Of a DNA stretch of 64,000 nucleotides, positions 22,819 to 34,025 are shown piece after piece. The first letter of the stretch is position 1. Every line of letters begins with the position of its first letter. The stretch covers positions 1,488,001-1,552,000 of the forward strand of contig JAPWGK010000004.1 of the NCBI GenBank assembly GCA_029641185.1. The letters are read 5' to 3'. The notes under the pieces are model-generated. The model saw nothing but the letters and a program-made list of their open reading frames with translations, ran no database searches and was not told the origin of the DNA. The translations under genes were made by a program, and so were the position numbers. Source of the DNA: Pseudofabraea citricarpa (Eukaryota > Ascomycota > Leotiomycetes > Helotiales > Dermateaceae).

Positions 22819-23720
22819 TTAAACATAAAGAGCCGCGACGACAACAGCCGCAAACGAGACCAAGAATGCATTAGCCGAGACAAAGCTGGCCATGCTAGTA
22901 GAGCTCGTGGCCGAAGCAGCAGCATCCGTAGCCGTAGCAGAGGAGCCGGAAGAAGCGGTGCTGGCAGCTGTGGCAGCCGATCCACCAGCGGAAGAGGTCG
23001 ACGAAGAAACATCCTCGAATTCATCGGCCGTGACGTTGAAGCAAGGGGTGACGGTGGTGAAGGTTCGCGATTCCACAAAGGTCTATCGTTGGTGAGTTTA
23101 TGCTTATGTCTGTAGGTGTGTTTGGAAAGAAGGAAACTTACGATATCGGCACAGGCATAGAATGTATCGTTGACGTTTCCTTCCAAGGAAACATACTCCA
23201 GTTGGATGGTCGCGTTGGTGCCTGCGACTAAGTCGATGGGGAGAGTTGGGAGCTTATAGCACTGATGGCCGGGCTCAACTTCTGGGACACCACGGACGAC
23301 ATCATCGAAGTCACTTTGCAAAGTAGGATCTGATATTTTGTAAGTAAATCGTGCAGTAAATCAAGTGAAGAAAAAAAGACAAAACTCACTGTTTCCGATA
23401 GCGACGGCGATATCAACAGTATACGACTCATTGGCAATTGTGAGAGACACAGCACCGTTTGCTGATCTTCATTAGTTACAGGTTCAACATCTGAAAAGGG
23501 AGGCAAAATTATTACAGAGAGGGAACTCGGATCTGTTGGCTGGTCCGGAAACACTTCCACATGGTGCAGTGTTGTCGGCATCAGCATTCCATACACGATC
23601 CGCCGGCCACAAGAAAGCTACTGGGCCCATCTTTCCAGCCTCAGAAGCGCCATGCTGAGCAGTGACTGGAGCGACGGCGAAGAGGCCCAAGGCCAGAGTG
23701 GTAACGGCAGAAGAGAGCAT
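22819..23720 (-). CDS. Bim1-like (X325) copper-binding GPI-anchored protein
   Basis: Four exons on the minus strand: 23720-23516, 23461-23390, 23329-23142, 23082-22819; 242 aa. A signal peptide (about 1-22) ends VAPVTAQ before HGASEAGKMGPVAFLWPADR, so the mature chain would start at or next to His23, as needed for the histidine-brace copper site of X325/LPMO-like proteins. The DNTAPCGS motif, followed by NRSEFPL and IANESYTVDIAVAIGNN, is characteristic. Ser/Thr/Ala-rich linker (about 180-220) and a hydrophobic C-terminus ending VSFAAVVVAALYV predict a GPI anchor. Cryptococcus Bim1 binds copper at the surface and aids copper import with Ctr transporters; X325 members lack oxidase activity. Junctions restore family continuity at every exon border. 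Divergent from another GPI-type gene 1.35 kb away. Confidence 0.92.
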
Positions 23721-25074
23721 CGTGACCTGAAGTAACTGGCAAGAACCTGGACAAGACCTAGAAACTTGATGGGGAGAGGGTGTAGATAAGGTGACTTGAA
23801 GAAGGTTGCGACTTGACTTTCAAACTAGACGGCGGTTATTGGAAGTTTAAGTGAAATGAAGTAGAAGCGGCAAGGCATGCACCTATAAAGCAAGGTAGAT
23901 GCAGGAACTGGTGCCGAACAGCTTGGAGTATCCGTGAAAAGACTTGGCAAAAGAAAACATCGTCCACCTTCTTACCTCCTGCCTATTCGCCCTCGATATC
24001 TTGCTGGTCGTCGCCTAGGTCGCCTAGGTCGTCTAGTCTCCGGAATCCTGATCTCGCTCTCCCGCAAGAGCAAAATGAAAAGCTCGTGATAGAAGGGTCG
24101 GTACCGCCATGGCCGACGTCCGAATCAATACGGCCAGCATCAAGTACGGCCTGAGTTCTTGACACATTTTATTGGCCTTTTCGGTGGAGTAATCCCGAAT
24201 CCAGCAGCTGCCAATCCCATGGCGAGACCAGCCACTCGAGCCAAGATGTGCGATGCAGCATCTGATTAAGTCTGACGGTCAACTTTAACCGCCCTGTGCC
24301 CACAATTAATGCGGGATGGATTTACATAAAGTTTGATGGCCCCCGGTCAAAAGTCGATACGAAAGGATCCATCGATTTCCACTCTCCACTTTCAGAAGTG
24401 GCCCGAGAAATCGTGGACCGTGGACCGTGAACTTGTGGACGCAACAACCAGAATCAGGAATGTCATCTAATCTAATCTAATCAGATGGGACTTTCTCAGC
24501 TTTCGTTGCTCGCCTATTTCATCTTATCAGATCATGTCGGATACGTCGCTCGGCTCGTCTCCTCTTTGCTCGAAATTTTTCAATATGCCAAGATGCAGCC
24601 ACACGGCCCTGCTCGGAGACGTCCCCAGCTCCCAAGAATCGCCATCATGCGAGTTCTGGAGAAGTGCTGCATACAGCCAGCGCAAGAAGCCGATATCGCT
24701 CAAATCAACCGATAGAGCGAGGGCTCAGACAGGGGCTGGCCTGCCGGGGAATGGCCAGGATCTGGATCGCGATCCATCTTGCTCAAGTTTCTGTATTATG
24801 GTCAAGGGGAGAGGAATAGACAATAAACCCAGTTCTGTACCTAGAGTACCTTGAGTTGACCGAGCCGCCGACTGCCAGCTCAAGCCAGCCAAGGTAATTT
24901 CCTTTCACGAGAGTCGTGATATATAAGTGTGCTTTCTTGGAGGCTCTCTTACCTTCTTCACTACTGCCAACCACTCAGTTCTCTGCTCTAACTTGCCTTA
25001 CCCCTCACTAGAGATTTCTGTCGCTTCAATACCTCCCGAGCATATCTTAATCTAATAGTCAATTGTCATCCATC
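23721..25074. promoter_or_regulatory. Divergent promoter region between two surface-protein genes
   Basis: No supported coding exon. Contains a CTAATCTAAT run at 24468-24480 and a TCTTATCAGATC element at 24522-24533 that carries a GATA-factor core and recurs at 26847 and 27028. Confidence 0.45.
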
Positions 25075-25918
25075 ATGCTTTTCAACGCCCAGATCATTGC
25101 TGCTGCTGCAGTCTTCTTCTCGACCGTCGCTGCTCTTCCAGAGCCTGTCGAGGAGCAATGGGAGACCACTCTGCTCAAGCGTCAGGAACCAGGAACTCCT
25201 CTATACGAGTGCCACTCCAACTGTGGTAAGTCACACGGTACTCTGAGCCAAGTAACATTAGTGGTCTGACAACGCAAAAGGAAACGGCATCACTCTGTCT
25301 CGTGGTTCTGATCCCTGCAGCGACGCAACTTTCCTCGCCGACTATGCAGCCTGTCTTGCATGTGCTGGACCAGACCGTTACAACATCTGGATCTACTATG
25401 GTGGAACCTTGTCCAGAGTTGGCGCAACCTGCGGCTTATCCACCACCCCAGAGTCTGGTGCAATTGCCACTTCAGCTGCTGCTGAGGAGACTACCACGGC
25501 AGCTCCTGTCACTACCTCCTCTGAGGTCGTTTCTACCAGAAGCGAGGAGCCTACCACCACCAGCGAGGTCGCTACCTCAAGCATCGAAGAGACAACCACT
25601 ACCTCTGCTGAGAGCTCTGTTGCTACCAGCGCAGCCATTACTTCTACCAGCGCAGCAGCATCTGGTAGTGCCTCTGCTACTTCTTCATCAACCGCAAGCT
25701 CTACCTCCGTCATTGCATCCACTACCGGCACTGCAGGAACAGTGAGTTAAATCCTTTAGCCTATTCTAGAATTCCTTGTCATACTAATAACTTCATAGAA
25801 CGGTACTACCACTACTGGCCCCGTTGCAACCTTCACTGGAGCCGCATCTGGAACCATCGCCAACATCCCCGCCTTGGGCTTCATGGGATTCTTGGGTCTA
25901 ACCTGGGCCATGATCTAA
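25075..25918 (+). CDS. Secreted GPI-anchored Ser/Thr-rich protein with six-cysteine head
   Basis: Three exons: 25075-25225, 25281-25741, 25799-25918; 243 aa. Signal peptide about 1-20 (MLFNAQIIAAAAVFFSTVAA), with a possible Kex2 site after LLKR. A compact head holds six cysteines (YECHSNCG, DPCSD, AACLACAG, GATCG), fewer than the eight of CFEM. Then about 110 residues of Thr/Ser/Ala with TTT and SSS blocks, expected to be heavily O-glycosylated, and a hydrophobic C-terminus (ALGFMGFLGLTWAMI) after small residues, typical of a GPI signal. Likely a cell-wall or plasma-membrane mannoprotein. Start taken at 25075, which gives the best signal peptide. Family unnamed; many ascomycetes have proteins with this layout. 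Confidence 0.85.
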
Positions 25919-27471
25919 GAAAATCTATTTTCTTTCTTGGATCCAGAAATTCAATGTAGACTTATTTGGTGGTTCTCTTTTGTCAAGTCAAAGGCTGCAT
26001 ACGATCAGATCTAGCAGTGTTTCATGAAAAGAGCCTTCAAATATGCTGTAGCGCAGATTTGTAATAATATAATTGACATCAACCATACTTCATATACTGT
26101 ACTTTTCTGAATGCCTTGGTGAATCAATTCTTTAGCACTTGACTTGATTGTTTTATTTTATTTTATTTTTTTGAGTGGGGTAATTCCAAGGCTTTGTTTG
26201 CATGTTAATCGAACATTGCGACTTTAAGAGTTGATCGAATAAAGGCCATCAAATATATCTCTAGATGGCGGTATCGAGACTCGAGAGGGGGAAAGCCTAG
26301 CAACATCTCCACCTAACAAACCTATCCAAGACGCTATGTACTTCTCAAGACCTATCTCAAAAAGGCAATGTGCGACATCTCATCGTTCCAAGGAGGATCG
26401 ATAGGGTTATGGAGATTCACGATCTCTCTCGCAAGGTACACTGTACGTGATTGATAGACAGGTACACATCGAGGGAAAACCCACAGTGCGATGCCTGAAG
26501 GCAATACATTGCGTCAACCTTAATGTTTAAAATGAGGAGCATGCTCAATGGGGATAAGCAGACAGCCACAGATCTCCATTACATGTCTGAAGATATGTCC
26601 AGACTCCATACTCCTTCAGATATCAACGCCCAGTCAACTACAGGTTAGCCCGAGCTCCGGACAGAACAGCGCAAAAAGAGAAGACGATTAGGCGATGACT
26701 CTTAGAAAAACGAGGGGAGCCCTCGATACTTCGATAAGAACCAGTGAAAACGCCCAGTCTGACAATAAGAGAAATACGAGAAGGAACGGAAAGTATGGAA
26801 GCCGCCGGCCGACATGTTCAGGCAGGAGGACCAGTAGAATAATCTAATCTTATCAGATGTGGTGTGACATTGTGATCCCAAGGCTCTCGCTTGAGAAAAA
26901 CCCAGAAAACTGCATAAAAACCCACTCTTCTCCACAGAATAGATTAAAGTTTGCAACTTGGCATCCCCCATTTCGATCATAGCGCCTTGGATCGTGGCGT
27001 CAACGTTTCTGCATTTCGGTCGTATTATCTTATCAGATCACTCGTCGTCTTCTTGGTATGGAGACGCCGGTACCGGCAGTATGTTCTCGATCCCGTCTCC
27101 GATTCGTGAGGTCAAGAATTCAATAACCCTGCTTATGGCGAGAGGGTGACTCGCAAAACCAGCCAAGCAGAGCTCGCTATGAATGGCCTTCCTGATTGGA
27201 GTTTTGAAATGTCATGTTGGCCGAGCACTTGGACCACACTCTCTTTGAAGAAACACCCCGTTGTGGTGGACGGAAACTGTTGCCGAGTCGATGAGAGCCT
27301 GAGCATGTGAGCCATTATTCACTTCCGTCTAGTACGAAAGTACAATAGACAGTATCTATCGCCTGCTGCATCACTCGAGCTGCACCTTGAATCTGTGACT
27401 TAGACGAGTAGACTTCTAGGCAAAGAAGCATCACTTCAGTGCGTTTCATCTATCACGACCTGAAGTTCAAT
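25919..27471. other. Intergenic, no gene seen
   Basis: About 1.55 kb with short frames only. Holds two copies of a TCTTATCAGAT element (26847-26857, 27028-27038), a TTTTATTTTATTTTATT run near 26152, and the presumptive promoter of the next gene. Confidence 0.5.
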
Positions 27472-29091
27472 ATGGTTCAACTCAAGGCACTCCTCCCTCT
27501 GGCTTTTGTCGCCGCAACCCAGGCTCTCATTGATTCCGGTTGTGAGAATGCTGCTTGGGACTCAACTACCGACTTTTGGACTACCAAATTAGTAGCAAAT
27601 TCTCAAAGCGACGAGACCCTACCCTTCTCAGCTGTGTACAATACCACTTTTGTGACAGTTAGCAACTCAAATCAGGTCCGAAATATTGTGCTTTACTGTA
27701 CCAGTGAACCTCCACCATCATCGGCAATCGGCGAAAGCGCCATAACAGTTAAGGTTCCTGTAGCCAACGTCGCAGCTCTCGATGGCTTGTCTGGAAACTT
27801 CATCGATGTAAGTACTAACTCGCTTCTTTGTGAGAAATTGTCTCCAAAGGGCCTGCTAATTCATGTTAAAGATGATCGGCAAATCTGCAAGTATTGCACG
27901 TGTCGGTGAATTCAACACCGTCACCTCTGTATGCTTGCGTGGCAACATGAACGACAGCATCACTTACGATGAAGCTAACTGGAATTCTGCCCCAGCGGTC
28001 GATGTCACCTTCTCCAGCAACCAGACAGCGGCCAACACCTCTGATATTATCATCGCCAATGACGGAGATTTGAAACCGCTCCAGATCGCTTCATACATCA
28101 AGCTGATCGGCATGTTCTATGGCCTTGACGACGTAGCCGATGATGTGTACCAAGCTGTTGCTGCAAGCTATCGATGTGGTGTATCTCGTATCGAAAAGGG
28201 AATCAGCAGTGGGAAGTACACTTCTGGCAAGGCCATATCCCCAGTTCGACTTGACGGCACAAACTTTGCCGTGGACCAGGGAGCTTGGTGGCGCAGCATT
28301 GCATCGGATGCTAGCTTGAAGCTTGTAGCAGCATATGAAGATGGAACTACTGTATCTGGTGATGGCGCAGAGGAGGTTCTACTCTCAGCCTCATCTATTG
28401 ATACGTCGATAGCCAAAGACTCATGGGCATATATTGACACCACTCAATATCAATTTGAGGACATGGTCACTGATCGACCAGATCTGGCAACATGGCTATC
28501 AACAACAAAGGCGCCTTCATCGATCGAGGTTGTCGAGGAGAGTAACATTTTCCTCTCAGATAAGGCTTTCAACCCAGCTCTGCGTCATAGTAAGTATCGC
28601 TTCCAAATGATAAATACTCGTAGCTCACCTCGTTAGACTTCAACGACCTCAGTCCAGCTCGTCCCGACCTGGTCCTGAATGATCTGATCTCCTTGGTATA
28701 CCCAACACTTATAAGCAATTACACCCGTGAATTCCTTCGCTCAGTCAACACTCCAACAGAAACAAGCGATCAACGCAGACTCAGCAACGTTTGTGTCGTT
28801 AGTGGAACCGAGGTTAGCTCTTTAGATTTAGGGGAGTGCACCATTTCTAGTGACTCTGGCAGCGATTCATCCAGTGGGTCTCCTTCGGGCTCAGGTTCGG
28901 GCTCAGGCTCGAAGAAGTCGGGCCTGAAAGCGGGTGAGATTGCCGGAATAGTTGTCGGCATTGTTGTTGGAGTATCCATGGTTGGTGCTGCAATTGTCTT
29001 GTTTGGATTGCGTAAGCGCAGAAACGCAGCAAGGAGCAACGAGTTCAATCTTGGAAAGAGCATGTCTTCGTCGACTGTGGAGCTTAATTGA
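27472..29091 (+). CDS. Type-I membrane protein with FecB/BtuF-like solute-binding ectodomain
   Basis: Three exons: 27472-27807, 27872-28589, 28637-29091; 502 aa. Signal peptide (about 1-19), then an ectodomain whose landmarks match class III periplasmic solute-binding proteins (FecB/BtuF/TroA-like): ITVKVPVANVAALDGLSGNF followed by IDMIGKSASIARV; LKPLQIASYIKLIGMFYGLD with a following A...YQAVAASY helix, resembling the inter-lobe region; a second-lobe DSWAYIDTTQYQF segment; and near the end ARPDLVLNDLISLVYPTL, close to the RPDLVLxDLIxIxHPEL ending of bacterial BtuF-like proteins. Then a Ser/Gly linker and one TM helix (IAGIVVGIVVGVSMVGAAIV) with a basic stop-transfer RKRRN and a short tail. 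In bacteria such domains bind siderophores, heme, B12 or metals. Algal CBA1 has comparable architecture for B12. Ligand here unknown. Confidence 0.72.
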
Positions 29092-30004
29092 AGGAGGTGG
29101 TTGGAGCTGGGTAATGAGACGGGATAGTTGATGATGATCATTGATATATATGACAGAAAGAACGAGTAATGGATTAATGTGTTAAGTTCGAACGTTTGGT
29201 ATGCCATGCAATTTGTGAACACTGCTTTGTGCGTCGACTCTTGTTGGATGTCCTGCCAATGGCATGGCCACGACTCTCTACAAACACGAGACGCCTTCCT
29301 TAGATGGTGCCATTTGCTCCGTATATTGAAAACAGACAGCAGCAAAAGGGAGTGACAAACAACTTTGAAGGTAAGATGCGTTGACGTTGAGAACTGATGT
29401 TGACCTAACTTGGTACTTGGATCGGATCTCTGAAGTCGTGACCATGCAGGGAAGCGAGATCCTCGCTTAATAACCCAATAAGCAGCCGTAGAAATTCAGA
29501 CGAAAAAGAAAAAAAGTTCAAAAAAATTGGTCTGAAGGTTTTTACTCCAGGTGGGTGTCGACTATGAACAAGTTAGGATAACATGCTCGGAAGATATCAT
29601 TATTAGGATAACTTACACCCACGACTTTCGCATCTCTCGATGAAAGATTCATATAAGTTCGGTTGCCCGAAAGAATATAAGAACGACACGCTAACCACTC
29701 TGTATTGCACAACTATTAGCCTCTGATTTTGATCACAGGCAGTGAGCAGGAAGTTGGGTAGAACTTACGCGTCACTGGAGTTTGGCATGTTTGATTTCAA
29801 ATTCGCCTTATTGTGTGATATGTACCCACCGCGTGGGTATATCGAGCTTTTTTACTACCCCTCGACTCGGTTCGGCTCAACGTCATTGTGCTTTTGCCCA
29901 TCGCAAACTAAAATCCACGCGAATTTAGGGTTTAGATCACTTGGGACGTTCTTCTTTCATTCTACAATTGCGCACGGAAAGACACCCCCGAAATTATAGA
30001 AACC
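29092..30004. other. Intergenic, no gene seen
   Basis: The 3' flank of the solute-binding-like gene and promoter of the G-patch gene. Frames on both strands lack motifs. The repeat TAGGATAAC(A/T)T occurs at 29575 and 29604. Confidence 0.5.
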
Positions 30005-31000
30005 ATGGCTACGAAGAGCCCTTCGCCAGTGAAGCCAGATACGGAGGAAGAGGAGGACGATTACATGAATATGATCATCGAAGAGCCCACCAAACCCAAA
30101 GAGAAGGAAACCTACACTCAGCGACGAATACGCATCCAGCGCGAATCCGAAGCCCGCGGACGCGTCAAATCGAAAGCCGAACGCGCCGCTGAGGAAGCTG
30201 CAGCTCGAGAAGCTGCTCTCTCAACCTCATTACTAGGTGCGACGTCCTCATCTAATAAAGGACTAGCCATGATGGCCAAGATGGGATTCAAGCCCGGGGC
30301 AGCGCTGGGGAGCAAGGATAATATCGATGCGCGCACAGAACCTATCGGGATTAGTATGAAAGATGACCGGGGAGGTATTGGGTTAGACAGTGAGAAGAAG
30401 AGGAAATTTCGAGAGCAGGCTGAAGGAGAAGCGAAGAGAGTGAAGGCCGAGGAGGGCGATTACCGAGAAAGAGTCAGGAGGGAAAGAGAAGAAGCCAGAC
30501 TAGAAGGAATGGTCGGTGCAGCAATGCGAGTCGCAGAACGGATGGACGGCGAGAGAGAAGAGGCGGCTGCTGGGGGAGAGCAAGAAAGCAATGGCCAAGT
30601 AGATGGCAAGAAGCGCAAGATCTCTTCAAAACCACTCAAGCAAATCAATATCCTATGGCGCGGATTGGTGCGGAAAAGGGAAGAAAAGGAGCGTGATCGT
30701 AGGATGCGATATGATCTTCATCAAAGTTTGTCACGGCTTCCAACGTATGAGGATGACGACGAGGATAAAGATGACAAGAGAGCGTTGGGCAAGGAAGCTA
30801 CACAGTATGTCCTGGTGGAGGATTTGGAGGAGGAGGATCCAGAACTGGATGAGTTCAATGCTCTGGAACCAGCGGAGAGATTACATAAACTCGTACTGCA
30901 CTTGAGGGAAGAGTATAACTACTGCTTCTGGTGCAAATACACTTATCCCGACAAGGACATGGAGGGTTGTCCTGGTCTTACGGAAGAAGACCATGATTAA
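30005..31000 (+). CDS. G-patch domain protein, GPATCH11-like (DUF4187)
   Basis: Intronless, 331 aa. Acidic N-terminus, then a basic helix (TYTQRRIRIQRESEARGRVK). G-patch about 80-130: SNKGLAMMAKMGFKPGAALG, ending EPIGISMKDDRGGIGLD. A long charged coiled coil follows, and the C-terminal DUF4187 domain has a HLREEYNYCFWCKYTYPDKD motif with a CxxC and ends CPGLTEEDHD. That G-patch + DUF4187 pairing defines GPATCH11 (CENP-Y), a nuclear protein thought to stimulate a DEAH-box helicase in RNA processing. The start is the first ATG (AACC-ATG). It converges with the minus-strand PPR gene; the stop codons are 138 bp apart. Confidence 0.9.
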   Translation: MATKSPSPVKPDTEEEEDDYMNMIIEEPTKPKEKETYTQRRIRIQRESEARGRVKSKAERAAEEAAAREAALSTSLLGATSSSNKGLAMMAKMGFKPGAALGSKDNIDARTEPIGISMKDDRGGIGLDSEKKRKFREQAEGEAKRVKAEEGDYRERVRREREEARLEGMVGAAMRVAERMDGEREEAAAGGEQESNGQVDGKKRKISSKPLKQINILWRGLVRKREEKERDRRMRYDLHQSLSRLPTYEDDDEDKDDKRALGKEATQYVLVEDLEEEDPELDEFNALEPAERLHKLVLHLREEYNYCFWCKYTYPDKDMEGCPGLTEEDHD

Positions 31001-31138
31001 AGCATCAACCAGGCGTTTTAGGAAAATGATACCCAAATCTTGAATTATGTCAAACTACAATATCAAATTATACATGAATCTGAACTACTCTATAGTACAT
31101 CTAAATTTTACAAGTGAGCTAGGTTGAGATTGACCTTG

Positions 31139-33802
31139 TCATTCTTCGCCATCATATTTCCTCCAAGGACTGAACTCCGGAACACCCATTTCCTCTGCTG
31201 CTGCCTGTGTCAGCTGCGTGATATCTTCTTCTCCGGATCGCTCCTCTGCAACATATCCCAGTAAATCACAAAGTAACATCAATGACTCGTCTAACTTTGC
31301 ATCGCCAGAAATCTCTTCAAATACAATCCCCTGTCTGGCCAATGCCTCTACCCTTTGCTCTCTGAACTCTGCGAGGACCTGAGACACTTGGTCAATCCGT
31401 CCCTTTGTCACGCTGTCAAGCTTCAATCTTCGAGGCCGAAGTCCAACAGAATTCTTGCGACCAGCTCGAGAAAGCTGCAAGACAACACTGCGAGCGGTGG
31501 AGGGTGTAGGGTATACTCCAAAGTTGTACTGCAAAGCGTGGAGAGCAATCGCAGTGCCAATTTGGTCATCTACAAGCCCAAATGACAATAGAATAATGTC
31601 ATAAAGTTCACGCGGCATCTCGCCACTTTCTGTCAACAAAGGTGCATAGTGCAACATCTCTGCAAACAGTGATCTACAAGAAGTTTTGTTGTTGACTCGC
31701 GTGATTAGAGGGTCTGTATTCTTCTTCATGAGATACCAAAGACACTTATAAGTATCATAATCGGGCCGAACTCCTCGTTCTCTGACGAAGGAGAAATATT
31801 TATCCCAGGCCCAGTTGTTTTTGTGGGAGAATATATCTACACTCAGCATTTGATTCATGAAGAATGTGTTGATAGATATTTGCGCCATGTCGAGCGCATT
31901 GTAGAGTTCTTCCAGCTGTTTGTGCTTCGAATGTCGTCGGTAACTTTCGACAAGCAAGCCAAATGTTTCAATGTTGGCTCTAGGAGTAGTCCCTGTAACG
32001 GACTTGTAATCCTTTTTGTCCGGGAAGTGAACTATGGCTCTGACAGGACCTGTAAGCCCGCTGGGTCGGCGTGTATTCACAAACTCGATCCTGGTTTTAA
32101 TCATTTTCCAGGCAGTGTTCTCTGCCAATTCTTGGCCCCTGGTCGTCCCAGAACGCAGCCATGCGCCAATCATACCATTTAGATGTTTCGAGTCTGGACA
32201 GATCCCTCGTTGATTCATCAGATGAAGAACCTTTTCTGCTAGCTCTAGTTCTCCATCTCCAATGAGCTTCTTAATCCAACTCCCGAAGAAGTATCTGTTG
32301 TTGAATTGCTTCGGAAGTTTGGTAAGTGCTTCTGAATTCTCCCAATCCAGCTCCCTCTTGGCAATTTTGACAACACTCAAGTCACTTACACCCACGACCT
32401 GTTGATATTGTGAGGTTGAGTCCTGACCAATGCTGAAATCATCACCAGTGAGCATCATGTCTACAAAAGCAGCCAGGGCCAGGTCTGATTGACCAGCATT
32501 TAGCAGTGGCGTGATGACAGAGTCATAATCCTCCATTTTAATGTCTGGGCCCAAAATTACTCTCAATCGAATGTAGAGGGCCCAGGCTTTCTGTACTGAG
32601 AATTCAGCAGAAGAACTGAGAGACGCATGAATGATAGGCAGTAAAATTCGAGCATCCATAGACTGGCTTGAGCTGCTAAGTAAGATGTCCGCAACTTGTA
32701 TAGCTCGGTCGATCTGACCATTCTTTGCTAGCATGCGTACTCCAAGCTCCCAGTAACTCTGAAAGGCATCGCTACTGTCGTCGTATGGGTCTTCAGCCGA
32801 TTCCCACAGGCGCAAGGCAGTTTCCTGTTCTCCACTCACAAAGAGAGCCTCGATGTACAATAAACTATCTGAATCCGGTAGGGTCAGACCAGCTTTGGAC
32901 ATGTCGTCTGCTAGAACTTTGATATGCGCCAAGCGGTCTTTGTTCCATTCGCCCTCTACACTAAAAACCTCCCACAGTAGCCACCAGACATCACGCGGTA
33001 CCTCATGTGGAGCTGAAAGCAATGCTCTTCGACACAGCACGTATGACCTCCAAAGTCTGGAACACCTTGTCGGAATAAGATCCTTGGAGCTCTTATCCAA
33101 GATTTCTGGAAGGATTCCCCATACTCTATTCAGATGTTCATTCAACACGGCAATTTTTGATTTATAGTCGTGCCGGCTCTGATCCCCAGGGAAAATAATT
33201 CGTGAATATGGCGATAAAGGGATTTTAAAAGATTTCGGATCGCTTGGTACAATAAACTCGCTATCTGTGGAGGCCTTAGTATATATTATCAATTTGTCCT
33301 ACTAGAAGCACTCACCATCGATTTCCTCCTTTTCTAAATTTACCTTGTACTTTTCTATCTCGCCGGATGTTAACCCTTCTATTTTATCCGGAACGAGTAC
33401 CCCCCGTGGGCCTTCTGGAGGGAGAGGGCTTATGTAATTTTTTAATCTGGTCATGAAGCTGGTTTTGGGAAGCTCCTTCTCCCTCTGTTCAAACTCTTCG
33501 AGAGTCTCATCGATTTCTTTGACAAGCGGATCCTCCTTCATAGATCTCAGGCCCAAGAAATCATCCTCATCATCTTGAATTTCTACTCGACGCCCGTCTG
33601 GAGTCTGTTGGAAGAATCGAAAGACTGGCTCGTCTTGCGTTTTCTTTTCCGGCTGGATGTCTTTCGGTACTTTGGGCGAACCTTGGCTTGCGAAACTCCT
33701 GGCCCGCCATGGTGTTTGTTGCTGTACTTGTAATTTTGCAAGACATGATCTGCATACGAAGCCACGGATTTTCGAAGCCAGAATTGGTTGCGGTCGCGGC
33801 AT
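31139..33802 (-). CDS. Mitochondrial PPR/TPR-like helical-repeat protein
   Basis: Two exons on the minus strand: 33802-33316 and 33264-31139; 870 aa. The N-terminus MPRPQPILASKIRGFVCRSC is basic, Arg/Ser-rich and without acidic residues for about 40 residues, a mitochondrial presequence. The body is built from paired helices of PPR type, e.g. LYIEALFVSGEQETALRLWE, MLAKNGQIDRAIQVADILL, HLNGMIGAWLRSGTTRGQEL and ETFGLLVESYRRHSKHKQLE. Such proteins bind organelle RNA or assist complex assembly. The HLNGMIGAWLR segment recalls fungal proteins named CYA5 (COX1 translation) but I cannot separate that from CIA84-type or other PPR proteins. The exon join restores EEIDDSEFIVPSD. Start is 223 bp from the divergent ORC3 start. 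Confidence 0.8.
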
Positions 33803-34025
33803 AGGTGTGTATTTGGGAGTTCTTGTCGGCGGCTGAGTACACGATCCACTGGGACTCTTCGCGCTCTGGAGTATTGAGCTTCAAGAAATTTTAGGGTGCA
33901 ATCGCCACATCACGTGGCATCGTTCAGCCTTGTGCATCATCCCTGCAAGTCGCGGCCACCAGAACTGCGACCATCTAAGTCTCGACGCGTTAATCTGATT
34001 AAACTTATTCAACAAGATATACCAG
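33803..34025. promoter_or_regulatory. Compact bidirectional promoter (PPR gene / ORC3)
   Basis: Only 223 bp separate the two ATGs. A CACGTG E-box with an extended palindromic flank (CACATCACGTGGCATC) lies at about 33907-33922. Confidence 0.6.

Noticed and set aside
22746..23321. 191-codon minus frame over the Bim1-like gene
   Set aside because: It merges exon 3 with an unspliced intron; the spliced model keeps family sequence and the GPI tail.
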